Shown here piece by piece: positions 8,708 through 17,350 of a stretch of DNA of 60,285 nt. The position numbers and the translations under genes were made by a program. The notes beneath the pieces were generated by a model. It had not been told where the DNA came from and ran no database searches. It saw only the letters and a program-made list of their open reading frames with translations. Position 1 is the first letter of the stretch, and each line of letters starts with the position of its first letter. Source of the stretch: CAG-698 sp964385755 (lineage in GTDB: Bacteria; Bacillota_I; Bacilli_A; ML615J-28; CAG-698); NCBI GenBank assembly GCA_964385755.1, contig CAYLPZ010000011.1, forward strand, positions 1 through 60,285, written 5' to 3'.

Positions 8708-9685
8708 CTACAACCAACCAGTATTTTCTTTTTTAAATTTTCCAAGTAACTTATCACAATCTTCAATTAAATTATTCATTTCTTCAATTGAATAAACAGT
8801 TGCTCCGCTTGCTCTTCCGTGTCCCCCGCCATGATATTTTTCAGCTATTTTATTTATATCTAAAAACCTTGAGCGTAATCTAACACGAATTGTTCCATCT
8901 GGACTATCAATAAATGCAATCCAAATCAAACTATCTTTTATTGAGTCTAGTGAACTCACTACTAATGAAGCCTCATTAGACGTTAAACCAAATTCTTCTT
9001 GCATTTCTTTAGTTACATAAATATATGTTACTTTATTAGTTGTTTGTTTCATTTTTCTATATACTTCACTTTGTAATTTATAAGACTCAAAGCTTTTTAA
9101 ATATAAGTTAGCATAAAGTGTTTCTAAGTCTAAATCATTATCAATTAAAACACTTGCGTTTCTTAAGGTATCACCATTAACGCTATTATATTTAAATCTT
9201 CCTGTATCAGTAACCATTCCCATAAATAAAAGACTTGCACTTAAATTTGAAAAAGTGTAATTATTTAGGCGTGCAAAAATGGTAATTAATTCACAAGTCG
9301 AGCTAATTTCTTCTAAAACCCAATTTATATCACCGTACGGTTCTACATTTGGATGATGATCTATTTTAATTATTTCTTTGCATCTTTTATAAAAAGTATT
9401 AGAAATTCTGTCAGTTGAAGCAGTATCAACAACGATTCCTAAAGCATCACAATAGTATTCTTCGCTTTTCTCTTCATCTTCCTGCGCAATAAAATTTAAA
9501 CTCGTTGCATAATCATTTACAAGACATGTTATTTCTTTATCAGGGTAGTTATCTTTTAGTATTTCTCTTAAGCCTAATGAACTTCCTACTGCATCACCAT
9601 CTGGACGAATATGCCTCATTATAATTATTTTTTTATATTCTTCTATTTTATTTTTGATTTGTTTAATTACACTATCTCTATTCAT
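8708..9685 (-). CDS. nrnA: DHH-family phosphoesterase (NrnA-like), copy 1
   Basis: 325 aa starting MNRDSVIK. An ATG 33 bp further upstream is open, but the GGAG at the right distance and alignment with the paralog favour 9685. It has all NrnA motifs: RHIRPDGDAVGSS, VVDTAS, KIDHHPN, TDTGRF and the DHHA1 loop GGGHGRASGA. NrnA-type enzymes degrade nano-RNA and c-di-AMP-derived pApA and dephosphorylate pAp. The start overlaps the upstream paralog by 8 nt (ATGAATAG), so the two are translationally coupled. Which copy does which reaction cannot be told from sequence. Confidence 0.87.
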   Translation of the reverse strand: MNRDSVIKQIKNKIEEYKKIIIMRHIRPDGDAVGSSLGLREILKDNYPDKEITCLVNDYATSLNFIAQEDEEKSEEYYCDALGIVVDTASTDRISNTFYKRCKEIIKIDHHPNVEPYGDINWVLEEISSTCELITIFARLNNYTFSNLSASLLFMGMVTDTGRFKYNSVNGDTLRNASVLIDNDLDLETLYANLYLKSFESYKLQSEVYRKMKQTTNKVTYIYVTKEMQEEFGLTSNEASLVVSSLDSIKDSLIWIAFIDSPDGTIRVRLRSRFLDINKIAEKYHGGGHGRASGATVYSIEEMNNLIEDCDKLLGKFKKENTGWL

Positions 9686-10634
9686 TAATGTATTCTCCAT
9701 TATTTTTACATAAATCATCTAATTCTTTTAATAGTTTATCCGCAACTTCAAATGATTCAACTGAAGCACCACTTGCTTTTGCGTGACCACCACCACCATA
9801 TTTCACTGCAATTGGGTTTATATTATATTTACTTGACCTAATTTCACAAATTACTCTCCCATTAGAAGCATCTTCTGTAAAGTTAACCCATACATCAATA
9901 TCTTTTATTCCTGCCATTGTGTTTACCATACTTCTTGATACTGTAAAGAGTTCAACATTCATTTCTTTTAGTTCTTCATCAGTTGTTTTTATATATGCAA
10001 CATTATGTTCAGTAAATTTCATTTTTAGAACATATTTAGCGCGAAGAATTACCATATTTAAATCATCAAGGTAGATATTATTATATATTTTAATATAATC
10101 TACTTTCTTATCAAGTAAATTAGCAACTATATTAAAAGTTCTAGAAGATGTCGCATCATAACGAAATCTACCACTATCAGTTACTATTCCTAAAAATAAA
10201 TATTCTGCAGCTTTAGTTGAAATATCCCATTTTAGTTTCATTGCCATATCCGCTATAAGACCTGCACAACTTTCAAATGACTCATCAACTAATTCTAAAT
10301 CACCATACTTTTCTTTATAGATATGATGATCTATTTTAATTAAAAAACTACCTTTATAAATTCTATCATCATTTATCATTATCGTATCAGATGAATCTAA
10401 TGCAAAAACTAGTGCTCCATCATATTCATCATCTGTAATTTCATCCATTTTATCAACAAAATTAAAACGACTATTTGCATCACCAACTATATATACTTCT
10501 TTATCTTTAAAATTAGTTTTAATTAACTCGCTTAATCCTATTTGACTACCAAGAGCATCTCCATCAGGACGCTGATGACGATGAATAATTATTTTTTTGT
10601 ACTTTTTAATACATTTTTCAATTTTATTATACAT
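9678..10634 (-). CDS. DHH-family phosphoesterase (NrnA-like), copy 2
   Basis: 318 aa. Tandem paralog of the downstream gene, with the same domain order and intact metal motifs: HRHQRPDGDALGSQ, FALDSSD, IDHHIYK, TDSGRF, and GGGHAKASGA near the C-terminus. The N-termini align closely (KKYKKIII against EYKKIIIM), but overall identity is modest, so the duplication is not recent. Likely a second oligoribonuclease/pAp or cyclic-dinucleotide-clearing enzyme. First gene of a two-gene unit. Confidence 0.85.
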   Translation of the reverse strand: MYNKIEKCIKKYKKIIIHRHQRPDGDALGSQIGLSELIKTNFKDKEVYIVGDANSRFNFVDKMDEITDDEYDGALVFALDSSDTIMINDDRIYKGSFLIKIDHHIYKEKYGDLELVDESFESCAGLIADMAMKLKWDISTKAAEYLFLGIVTDSGRFRYDATSSRTFNIVANLLDKKVDYIKIYNNIYLDDLNMVILRAKYVLKMKFTEHNVAYIKTTDEELKEMNVELFTVSRSMVNTMAGIKDIDVWVNFTEDASNGRVICEIRSSKYNINPIAVKYGGGGHAKASGASVESFEVADKLLKELDDLCKNNGEYINE

Positions 10635-10750
10635 ACTTATTTTCCTTTTTTGTTATTTTTACTATTTTATCATACTTTTTAGTTAAAGTAAAGAAAACAT
10701 TTTTGTTCTATTTTTTTTCTTTATACATAATATTTATTAGAGGTGAAATA

Positions 10751-11170
10751 ATGGCAGTAGTAAATTATAATTCAGCAGAGGTTAAACTTTTAGCAAGATT
10801 ATTGAGAGCTGAAGCAGAAGGCGAAGGGACTTTAGGAATGCTTTTAGTTGGTAATGTCGCAATTAATCGCGTAAGAGCAAAATGTTATGAATTTAAAAAT
10901 ATCAACTCAATTACTAAAATGGTATATCAACGTCCTGGTGGTTTTGAATCAACTTTATATAGCTATTTTTATCAAGCAGCAAGAACAAAAGAAATTAACC
11001 TTGCGAAAAGAGTAATAAATGGTGAAAGATTTTCTCCAGCTACTAGAGCCTTATGGTTCTATTCAACATATACACCTGGTTGTAAATCTAAATGGTACAA
11101 TCAGTGGAATAGTGGTAAATATAAGCACCACTGCTTTTATGCACCAGTCCAAAGCGCAAATTGTTATTAA
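10751..11170 (+). CDS. cwlJ: Spore cortex-lytic cell-wall hydrolase CwlJ
   Basis: 139 aa (Bacillus CwlJ about 142), starting MAVVNYN behind AGAGGTG. An open upstream extension to 10703 has no ribosome site. It is a SleB/CwlJ-family hydrolase, with catalytic Glu in LLRAEAEGEG, NVAINRV, and the C-terminal HCFYAP typical of the fold. Like Bacillus CwlJ it has no signal peptide. It is followed 11 bp later by gerQ, whose product is needed to place CwlJ in the spore coat. Together they degrade cortex during germination. Confidence 0.9.
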   Translation: MAVVNYNSAEVKLLARLLRAEAEGEGTLGMLLVGNVAINRVRAKCYEFKNINSITKMVYQRPGGFESTLYSYFYQAARTKEINLAKRVINGERFSPATRALWFYSTYTPGCKSKWYNQWNSGKYKHHCFYAPVQSANCY

Positions 11171-11181
11171 GGAGGAGAAAA

Positions 11182-11523
11182 ATGAATTATTATCAACAAC
11201 CATTCCCACCAATCTCTGGAGGTTTTGTTCCTCTTCAACCCGTTCAAGATACATATAACCCTTATTCAGAACAATCCTATATTGAAAATATCTTACGTGA
11301 TAATTTAAATAAGGTAGCAACGGTTTATATGAATTTTGAAAACAGTGAGTGGGGTTCAAAAATCTTTAAAGGAATTTTAAAAGGTGCTGGAAAAGATCAT
11401 ATCATTTTAAAAGATATTCAGTCAGATACTAGATATCTTTTACTAACCGTATATCTAAGTTACATTACTTTTGAAGAACGTATTGAATATGATTATCCTT
11501 ACAATAATCGTAAAGAAGAGTAG
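11182..11523 (+). CDS. gerQ: Spore coat protein GerQ
   Basis: 113 aa starting MNYYQQPFPPIS behind AAGGAGGAG; an in-frame extension back to 11161 overlaps cwlJ and is rejected. A proline/glutamine-rich N-terminus leads into the conserved GerQ core (KVATVYMNFENSEWGSKIF, KGAGKDHIILKD, LLLTVYLSYITFEERI). Shorter than B. subtilis GerQ (181 aa) because the glutamine-rich N-terminal tail is reduced. In Bacillus it is cross-linked by transglutaminase in the coat and is required for CwlJ localisation. The adjacent cwlJ supports the call. Confidence 0.9.
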   Translation: MNYYQQPFPPISGGFVPLQPVQDTYNPYSEQSYIENILRDNLNKVATVYMNFENSEWGSKIFKGILKGAGKDHIILKDIQSDTRYLLLTVYLSYITFEERIEYDYPYNNRKEE

Positions 11524-11545
11524 TATCTTCTTTATTTTTTTATAT
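11512..11545 (+). terminator. cwlJ-gerQ terminator
   Basis: Perfect 8-bp stem AAAGAAGA / TCTTCTTT with a 6-nt loop, then ATTTTTTT. The left arm is inside the last codons of gerQ. Confidence 0.75.
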
Positions 11546-11577
11546 TTTTATTTTATAATAAATACGAGGTGAATTAT

Positions 11578-11919
11578 ATGTGTGTATTTTGTGAAATTAT
11601 TAATGGCAACATTCCATCAACAAAAGTGTATGAAGATGATTCGTTTGTAGCATTTTTAGATATTAACGGTTTAACTAAAGGACATACTTTAGTTGTCCCA
11701 AAAAAACATTGTGAAACTCTATTAGAACTAGATGAAAATTATACTTCTAAAGCTTTATTAGTTTGTAAAAAGGTGGCTATGATTCTATTAGAAAAATACC
11801 CTGATAGCAAAGGGTTTAACATAGTAAACAATAATGGTTCTTGTGCAGGACAAACAGTTAATCATTTCCATATTCATGTTATCTTAAGATATGATAATGA
11901 TAACATAAAAATTTTATAA
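11578..11919 (+). CDS. HIT-family nucleotide hydrolase/transferase (short)
   Basis: 113 aa. The start is the ATG at 11578, after GAGGTGA; a GTG at 11569 overlaps that ribosome site. N-terminal CVFCEI and the histidine triad H96-F-H98-I-H100-V are intact, as is the Hint-type SKGFNIVNNNG segment. It ends about 25 residues after the triad, so it lacks much of the C-terminal tail found in about 140-aa homologues such as B. subtilis Hit. It probably hydrolyses AMP-lysine or other nucleoside phosphoramidates. Physiological role unknown. Confidence 0.9.
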   Translation: MCVFCEIINGNIPSTKVYEDDSFVAFLDINGLTKGHTLVVPKKHCETLLELDENYTSKALLVCKKVAMILLEKYPDSKGFNIVNNNGSCAGQTVNHFHIHVILRYDNDNIKIL

Positions 11920-11925
11920 AATAAA

Positions 11926-11972
11926 GGTTGTGAATCTCTCTTTTTCAAAGATGATTTCACAACCATTTTTTT
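11926..11972. terminator. Bidirectional-type hairpin after hit
   Basis: Stem GGTTGTGAA / TTCACAACC (9 bp, 11926-11934 and 11956-11964), followed on plus by ATTTTTTTATA. The minus strand is also T-rich beyond it. It serves hit and possibly the small minus-strand ORF at 11971. Confidence 0.75.
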
Positions 11973-12120
11973 ATATCATGTTTAATAATATGTATCCAAA
12001 TACAATTATTAATTCTCCACATATTAGAGGTATAAAATTCTTAATTTCTTTATGTTTTTTAATTACATCAAAAATACATACACCAAATATTATTATTGTT
12101 GATATTATTGTAAACATCAT
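11971..12120 (-). CDS. Possible small hydrophobic protein or remnant
   Basis: A 49-aa minus-strand frame from two consecutive ATGs (12115-12120) to TAA at 11971. The product starts MMFTIISTIIIFGVCIFDVI and has two hydrophobic stretches separated by a charged KKHKEIK loop. The frame is open for about 20 codons further upstream with no ATG, and no convincing ribosome site is seen. It could be a real small membrane protein with a non-ATG start, a decayed gene, or chance. The remaining 12121-12273 shows nothing recognisable. Confidence 0.25.
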   Translation of the reverse strand: MMFTIISTIIIFGVCIFDVIKKHKEIKNFIPLICGELIIVFGYILLNMI

Positions 12121-12273
12121 AACTGGTATTAATAATAATTTTGCATTAATTAATAATATTATTTGATAAATTTTTCCTAAATTTTAATTTGTTTTTTATC
12201 ACATTTTAGTTAGTATTTACTATCATCTGATATTTCACAATTACATTTTTTTACAATTTCTATTATCTTCTCT

Positions 12274-14658
12274 TTAATTTTCTTTAAGAACTTTTACTGG
12301 GTCTTTTTGGCTTGCTTTTATTGATGGAATAATTGTAGCTAATAATGTTAATATAATATTTACAGCTAATAATATTACAACATTCCATTTATCAAAAATA
12401 ATTAGCTTTTCTTTTATTACAGATGATGCACCACTAACGTTTTCTTTAATTAAATTTTGCACAATTGTATTAATTGGATTTTTGATTATATTTGCAAAGA
12501 TAAATCCTAGTAATCCCGATAAAAAGCCGCATACTAAAGCTTCTGAAGAAAATATTTTTATGATGTCTATCTTTCTTGCTCCATTACTTCTTATTATTCC
12601 TATTTCTTGTTTTCTTTCATTAACATTGATACTAAATATAGTAGCTATCATTATCGTTGATACACAAAGAGATATCAATGCGAAAATGATTAATACTTTT
12701 GTTAAAACTTTTATAAAAGTAGCAAAATCTTTCGCAATATTACTCATATAATCTCGATAATAAGGGTTTGTTAGTTCTTTATATTCTGTACTGTTTTTTA
12801 TATAATTTTCAATATATTCTCTATCTTCAAATGATTTAGTATATATTTCAATAGAAGTTACTTCAGAGGCAATACATAGTTCTAGTAGCTGCTCTTCATA
12901 TAAGTACTGTGCTCTATATATATAAGAACTCGTTATTCTGTCTTCAAATGGTTTCCCTGTTAGTACGTTACAATCTAAACCATATTCTAATTGTTTTTTT
13001 ACAATCTCAGAATTACTTGCATCTTCTAATACTTTTTTTGTTAATTCTTTTGTATATAAAATTCCACTATTATAGAAAGAATATTCCATCTCTTTCGATA
13101 CTCTTAATATTCCACAAATTTTTATTTCTTCACCGTATTTATCTATCTTTTCTTTAGTTAATGCTGGTTCATAATATCCTAATTCGTTTTTATTATAGTA
13201 TTCATCATTTGTTATGTAATAATACTTTTTTTCTAATATGTCATCAAAGTCTATTTTATCAACTGAAGAATCAAAACCTAAACTTTCAATTATGTAGCTA
13301 TTTACTGAATTATATCTATCCACTAATAAAGCTACTTCATTTGCTTGTGTTGGCATATGACCGTATATAACATCATACTCATTTTCCATGACTGATTCTT
13401 CATTCATTTCATAAAAATATGAGATAGATTGCTTTTGATATGAAGTATTTGTTTTTGAATATAATTTCATTCTAATAGATCTTCCATAATCGATTATCGT
13501 GTACTTATCTGTCGATAAATTTTCAACTAAATTAATGAATTCTTCATTCATCATACTTTTATGTTCGTAAGTTGTATTAATTTTACTAACTAATACTTCA
13601 TTTGTGTCTGGATATTCAACCTTTAATCCACTAATATTAGAACTAGATGAATATTTTGTACTATTACTAATTAGAATAGGACTAGTTTTTAACGTATCAG
13701 TTTGTAACTTGTTAATATATGTTGATACACCAGATGAAAGAGTAACAACTAGCAGCACTGCAACAAGACCGATACTCCCTGAAAATATCATAGCGATAGT
13801 TCTAAACATTTTAGATATCATATTCTTTATTCCTAAATTTAAAGTTTTGAATAAAGTTAATCCTACTTTCTTTAATTCTTTTTCTTTCTTTTTTTCTATA
13901 TCTATTCTGTTTTTTATATCTATTTCTTTTTCTATATCTATTTTTTTTATTTCTTTTTCTTCTTCATTTAAACTTTTTATGTTACTTATTTTCCCATCAA
14001 ATAACTCTATTATCCTATCACTATAAGCATTTGCTAACTCTTGGTTATGAGTCACCATAATAACTAATTTAGTTTTTGATAATTCTTTTAATATTTCAAC
14101 TACTTCTTTAGAAGTCTTTGAATCCAATGCACCTGTTGGTTCATCAGCTAGTATTATATCAGGATTACTAATAATTGCGCGAATTATCGCCACTCTTTGC
14201 ATTTCACCACCCGATAGTTCTTTTGGTTTTTTATGCTCTTTACCATGTAATCCAAACTTTTCTAGATAATTTAATATTTTCTTCTTTTTATCAATATTTT
14301 TATCGCCATTTAATGATAACTTTAAGGCAATATTATCATATACTGTTAGATTTTCAATTAGATAGAAATTTTGAAATACAAAACCAATCTTTTGATTTCT
14401 AAAACTATCTATATTTATTTTTTTATAATTTTTTTCATAATATTGTATTATCCCATCGTATGATGTATCTAACCCACCTATTATATTTAATAACGTTGTT
14501 TTCCCACATCCGCTTGGGCCAACTATTGATACAAATTCTTTATCATAAAGCTCAAACGACACATTATTTAACGCATTATATGACTTTTTTCCCTTTTTAT
14601 AATCTTTATTGATATTTGTAAGTTTAATTAGTACTTTTTCTTTTTTTTCGTTATTCAT
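12274..14658 (-). CDS. ABC exporter, ATPase fused to FtsX-type permease
   Basis: 794 aa. Residues 10-230 are an ABC ATPase: Walker A GPSGCGKT at 47-54, signature LSGGE at 148-152, Walker B IILADE at 168-173, and H-loop VTHNQ. A charged Lys/Glu/Ile/Asp linker (about 235-270) follows, then a transmembrane helix near 285-310, a long external domain to about 640, and three more helpers ending in an FtsX domain. This MacB-like layout would work as a homodimer. Such Bacilli proteins usually handle antimicrobial peptides or lipoproteins, but no substrate gene or two-component system adjoins it. Ribosome site AAGGTG. Confidence 0.85.
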   Translation of the reverse strand: MNNEKKEKVLIKLTNINKDYKKGKKSYNALNNVSFELYDKEFVSIVGPSGCGKTTLLNIIGGLDTSYDGIIQYYEKNYKKINIDSFRNQKIGFVFQNFYLIENLTVYDNIALKLSLNGDKNIDKKKKILNYLEKFGLHGKEHKKPKELSGGEMQRVAIIRAIISNPDIILADEPTGALDSKTSKEVVEILKELSKTKLVIMVTHNQELANAYSDRIIELFDGKISNIKSLNEEEKEIKKIDIEKEIDIKNRIDIEKKKEKELKKVGLTLFKTLNLGIKNMISKMFRTIAMIFSGSIGLVAVLLVVTLSSGVSTYINKLQTDTLKTSPILISNSTKYSSSSNISGLKVEYPDTNEVLVSKINTTYEHKSMMNEEFINLVENLSTDKYTIIDYGRSIRMKLYSKTNTSYQKQSISYFYEMNEESVMENEYDVIYGHMPTQANEVALLVDRYNSVNSYIIESLGFDSSVDKIDFDDILEKKYYYITNDEYYNKNELGYYEPALTKEKIDKYGEEIKICGILRVSKEMEYSFYNSGILYTKELTKKVLEDASNSEIVKKQLEYGLDCNVLTGKPFEDRITSSYIYRAQYLYEEQLLELCIASEVTSIEIYTKSFEDREYIENYIKNSTEYKELTNPYYRDYMSNIAKDFATFIKVLTKVLIIFALISLCVSTIMIATIFSINVNERKQEIGIIRSNGARKIDIIKIFSSEALVCGFLSGLLGFIFANIIKNPINTIVQNLIKENVSGASSVIKEKLIIFDKWNVVILLAVNIILTLLATIIPSIKASQKDPVKVLKEN

Positions 14659-14707
14659 ATAATCACCTTTTTATAATTATAAATCTTTTTAATTGTTTGT
14701 TCAAATA

Positions 14708-14735
14708 AAAAAAGAAAAAGCTGGAAAACCAGCTT
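14708..14735 (-). terminator. gyrA terminator
   Basis: On the minus strand AAGCTGG, TTTT loop, CCAGCTT, then TTTCTTTTTTT, directly after the gyrA stop. Confidence 0.85.
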
Positions 14736-17339
14736 CTATTTCTCTATCTCTTCAGTTTTGTTTTCATCTAAGAACTCGTATTCTTCATTTATTTTTATTT
14801 CGTTGTCTGTATCACTATCATCGCTACGTGGTACTATAGTTACTGATGCTGCAACTTGTCCTTCATTAAGTTTTATTACTCGAACCCCTTGTGTATCACG
14901 ACCTATTGTTAAGATCTGATCTAAGTGCGTTCTAATAACCATACCCATGTTGGTAATTACAAGTAAGTCTTCATCTCCTCTAACAGTCGTTAATGCTATC
15001 ATCTTACCATTCTTTTGTGTAACATTTAATGCTTTAACACCTTTTCCACCACGTATTTGAACACGGAAGTCTTCAACATTAGTACGTTTACCATAGCCAT
15101 TTTCAGTTGCAATAAATATTTCATCTCCATCTGAATTTACAACTGCCATGCCAACCATTTTTTCTCCTGGTTCAACTTTTAAGCCACGTACACCAGCAGA
15201 GATTCTTCCCATTGGTCTAATATCACTTTCACTGAAACGAATACCTTTACCATTTGATGCTCCTAAAATGATATCTTTTTGACCATCAGTAATATCTACT
15301 TTGAATAATTCATCACCTTCATTTAATAAAACTGCTCTTATACCATTAGTTCTTATGTTTTGGAAAGCACTAATTTCAGTTTTCTTCACTATTCCTTGAC
15401 GGGTTGCGAAAATAAAGAACATATTGTTCATTTCTTCTGTGAAATGTAGATTTAATACCGTTGCAAGTTTTTCTCCTTCTTCAAAGTTTAGTAGGTTTAC
15501 TATTGGTAATCCTTTTGCTAAACGACTTGAAGTAGGAACTTGAAAGGCTTTGAGTTTATATATCTTTCCAAATGAAGAGAAGAATAATAAATCATCATGT
15601 GAAGAAGTAAATAGTACTTTTTCGACATAATCATCATCGCCTAGTTTTGCTCCAATAATACCTTTACCACCTCTATTTTGAACTTTGTAAGTATCAGCAG
15701 TAAGTCTCTTTACATATCCTTTATTTGTAACAGTAATTATAACATCTTCTACAGGTATTAAATCCGCATCTTCTAAAATAAGATCATCACCCATTGTAAC
15801 TTCAGTACGACGTTTTTCATTGTGTTTATCTCTTATTTCAGTTAATTCCCTAACAATTATATCTAATTTTTTGTTATGATTTGCTAGTATTGATTTATAC
15901 TCATCAATAGTTTTTAATAATTCTGCCAACTCTTCACGTAACTTATCTATTTCTAAGCCAGTAAGACGTTGTAGTTTCATATCCAAAATTGCCTTAGTTT
16001 GAGCTTCTGTTAAGCCAAAAGTAGACATTAAATTTATACTAGCCTCTTCAGTAGTCTTTGCTTTTTTAATAATCTGAATAACTTCATCAATATTATCTAA
16101 AGCTATCAATAATCCTTTTACAATATGTGCACGCATTTCTGCTTTATCTAAATCATATTGGGTACGTCTTGTAATTACTTCAATTTGATGTTCAAGATAC
16201 ACTTCTAGAATTTCTTTTAAGTTCAATACTTTTGGTTGACCTTTACATAAAGCAAGCATATTTATTCCAAATGTTGTTTGTAATTGTGTATGCTTATATA
16301 AATTATTCAAAACAACATTAGGATTTGTATCTCTTCTTAATTCAATAACTAATCTAATATCTTCTTTAGATGATTCATCTTGAATTCCAACAATTCCATC
16401 TATTATTTTATTTCGTACTGTATCAACAATTCTTTCTATTAATCTTGTTTTATTTACTTGATAAGGTACTTCTGTTACTACTATTTCTGTTTTACCATTA
16501 CCAAGTTCTCTAAACTCTGTTTTTGCACGAACAGTTATAGCTCCTGATCCAGTTAAGTATGCTTTTCTTAATTGACTTATTCCCATGATACATCCACCAG
16601 TAGGAAAATCAGGTCCTTTTATGTAGTTCATCAGTGATTCGATCGAAATCTGAGGATTTTCGATTAACGCAAGCAATCCATTAATCACTTCCGTAAGATT
16701 ATGTGGAGGTATGTTTGTAGCCATACCAACCGCGATTCCTGTTGAACCATTAACTAATATATTAGGAAATCTAGAAGGTAAAACTGCAGGTTCTTGTTCA
16801 CTGCCATCGTAATTATCTACAAAATCTACAGTGTTTTTCCCAAGATCACGAAGCAATTCCATCGCAATCTTACTCATTCTTGCTTCTGTGTAACGCATTG
16901 CAGCTGCACCATCGCCATCAACACTACCGAAATTACCTTGTCCATCAACTAAAGGATATCGATAGCTAAAGTCTTGAGCCATACGAACCATTGAATCATA
17001 AATAGCTGTATCACCATGAGGGTGATATTTACCCATAACGTCACCAACAATACGCGCTGATTTTTTAAATGGTTTATCTGATGTAACACCAAGTTCATTC
17101 ATCGCATACAATATACGACGATGAACTGGTTTCATTCCATCACGAACATCAGGAAGTGCACGGGAAATAATAACACTCATCGCATAACTCAAAAATGATT
17201 CTTTCATTTTACGAGAAAGGTCTACCTCTTTTACTCCTCCATTATGATGTCCATCAACTACGTTATCTTCAGAGTTTTCAATTGTTTCAGGTTCGTATTC
17301 AAACTCTTTATATGTTTCTTCTTCGTTTCTTTTTGCCAT
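14736..17339 (-). CDS. gyrA: DNA gyrase subunit A
   Basis: Breakage-reunion subunit of gyrase. 867 aa. The catalytic tyrosine is Y150 in AAMRYTEAR. The quinolone-determining loop reads GKYHPHGDTAIYD, so T111 stands where E. coli has Ser83, and D115 matches Asp87. The C-terminal DNA-wrapping domain carries a GyrA box (QNRGGKG), which separates it from ParC. The first 40 residues are an acidic extension before the usual KESFLSYAMSVI start of the core. 11 bp downstream of gyrB with its own GGAAGG, so gyrBA is an operon. Confidence 0.97.
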   Translation of the reverse strand: MAKRNEEETYKEFEYEPETIENSEDNVVDGHHNGGVKEVDLSRKMKESFLSYAMSVIISRALPDVRDGMKPVHRRILYAMNELGVTSDKPFKKSARIVGDVMGKYHPHGDTAIYDSMVRMAQDFSYRYPLVDGQGNFGSVDGDGAAAMRYTEARMSKIAMELLRDLGKNTVDFVDNYDGSEQEPAVLPSRFPNILVNGSTGIAVGMATNIPPHNLTEVINGLLALIENPQISIESLMNYIKGPDFPTGGCIMGISQLRKAYLTGSGAITVRAKTEFRELGNGKTEIVVTEVPYQVNKTRLIERIVDTVRNKIIDGIVGIQDESSKEDIRLVIELRRDTNPNVVLNNLYKHTQLQTTFGINMLALCKGQPKVLNLKEILEVYLEHQIEVITRRTQYDLDKAEMRAHIVKGLLIALDNIDEVIQIIKKAKTTEEASINLMSTFGLTEAQTKAILDMKLQRLTGLEIDKLREELAELLKTIDEYKSILANHNKKLDIIVRELTEIRDKHNEKRRTEVTMGDDLILEDADLIPVEDVIITVTNKGYVKRLTADTYKVQNRGGKGIIGAKLGDDDYVEKVLFTSSHDDLLFFSSFGKIYKLKAFQVPTSSRLAKGLPIVNLLNFEEGEKLATVLNLHFTEEMNNMFFIFATRQGIVKKTEISAFQNIRTNGIRAVLLNEGDELFKVDITDGQKDIILGASNGKGIRFSESDIRPMGRISAGVRGLKVEPGEKMVGMAVVNSDGDEIFIATENGYGKRTNVEDFRVQIRGGKGVKALNVTQKNGKMIALTTVRGDEDLLVITNMGMVIRTHLDQILTIGRDTQGVRVIKLNEGQVAASVTIVPRSDDSDTDNEIKINEEYEFLDENKTEEIEK

Positions 17340-17350
17340 TTTCTACCTTC

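Noticed and set aside
10635..10750. Sigma-E promoter before cwlJ (CATAATATT at 10726)
   Set aside because: The -10-like element is present, but no -35 match at a fitting distance could be found.
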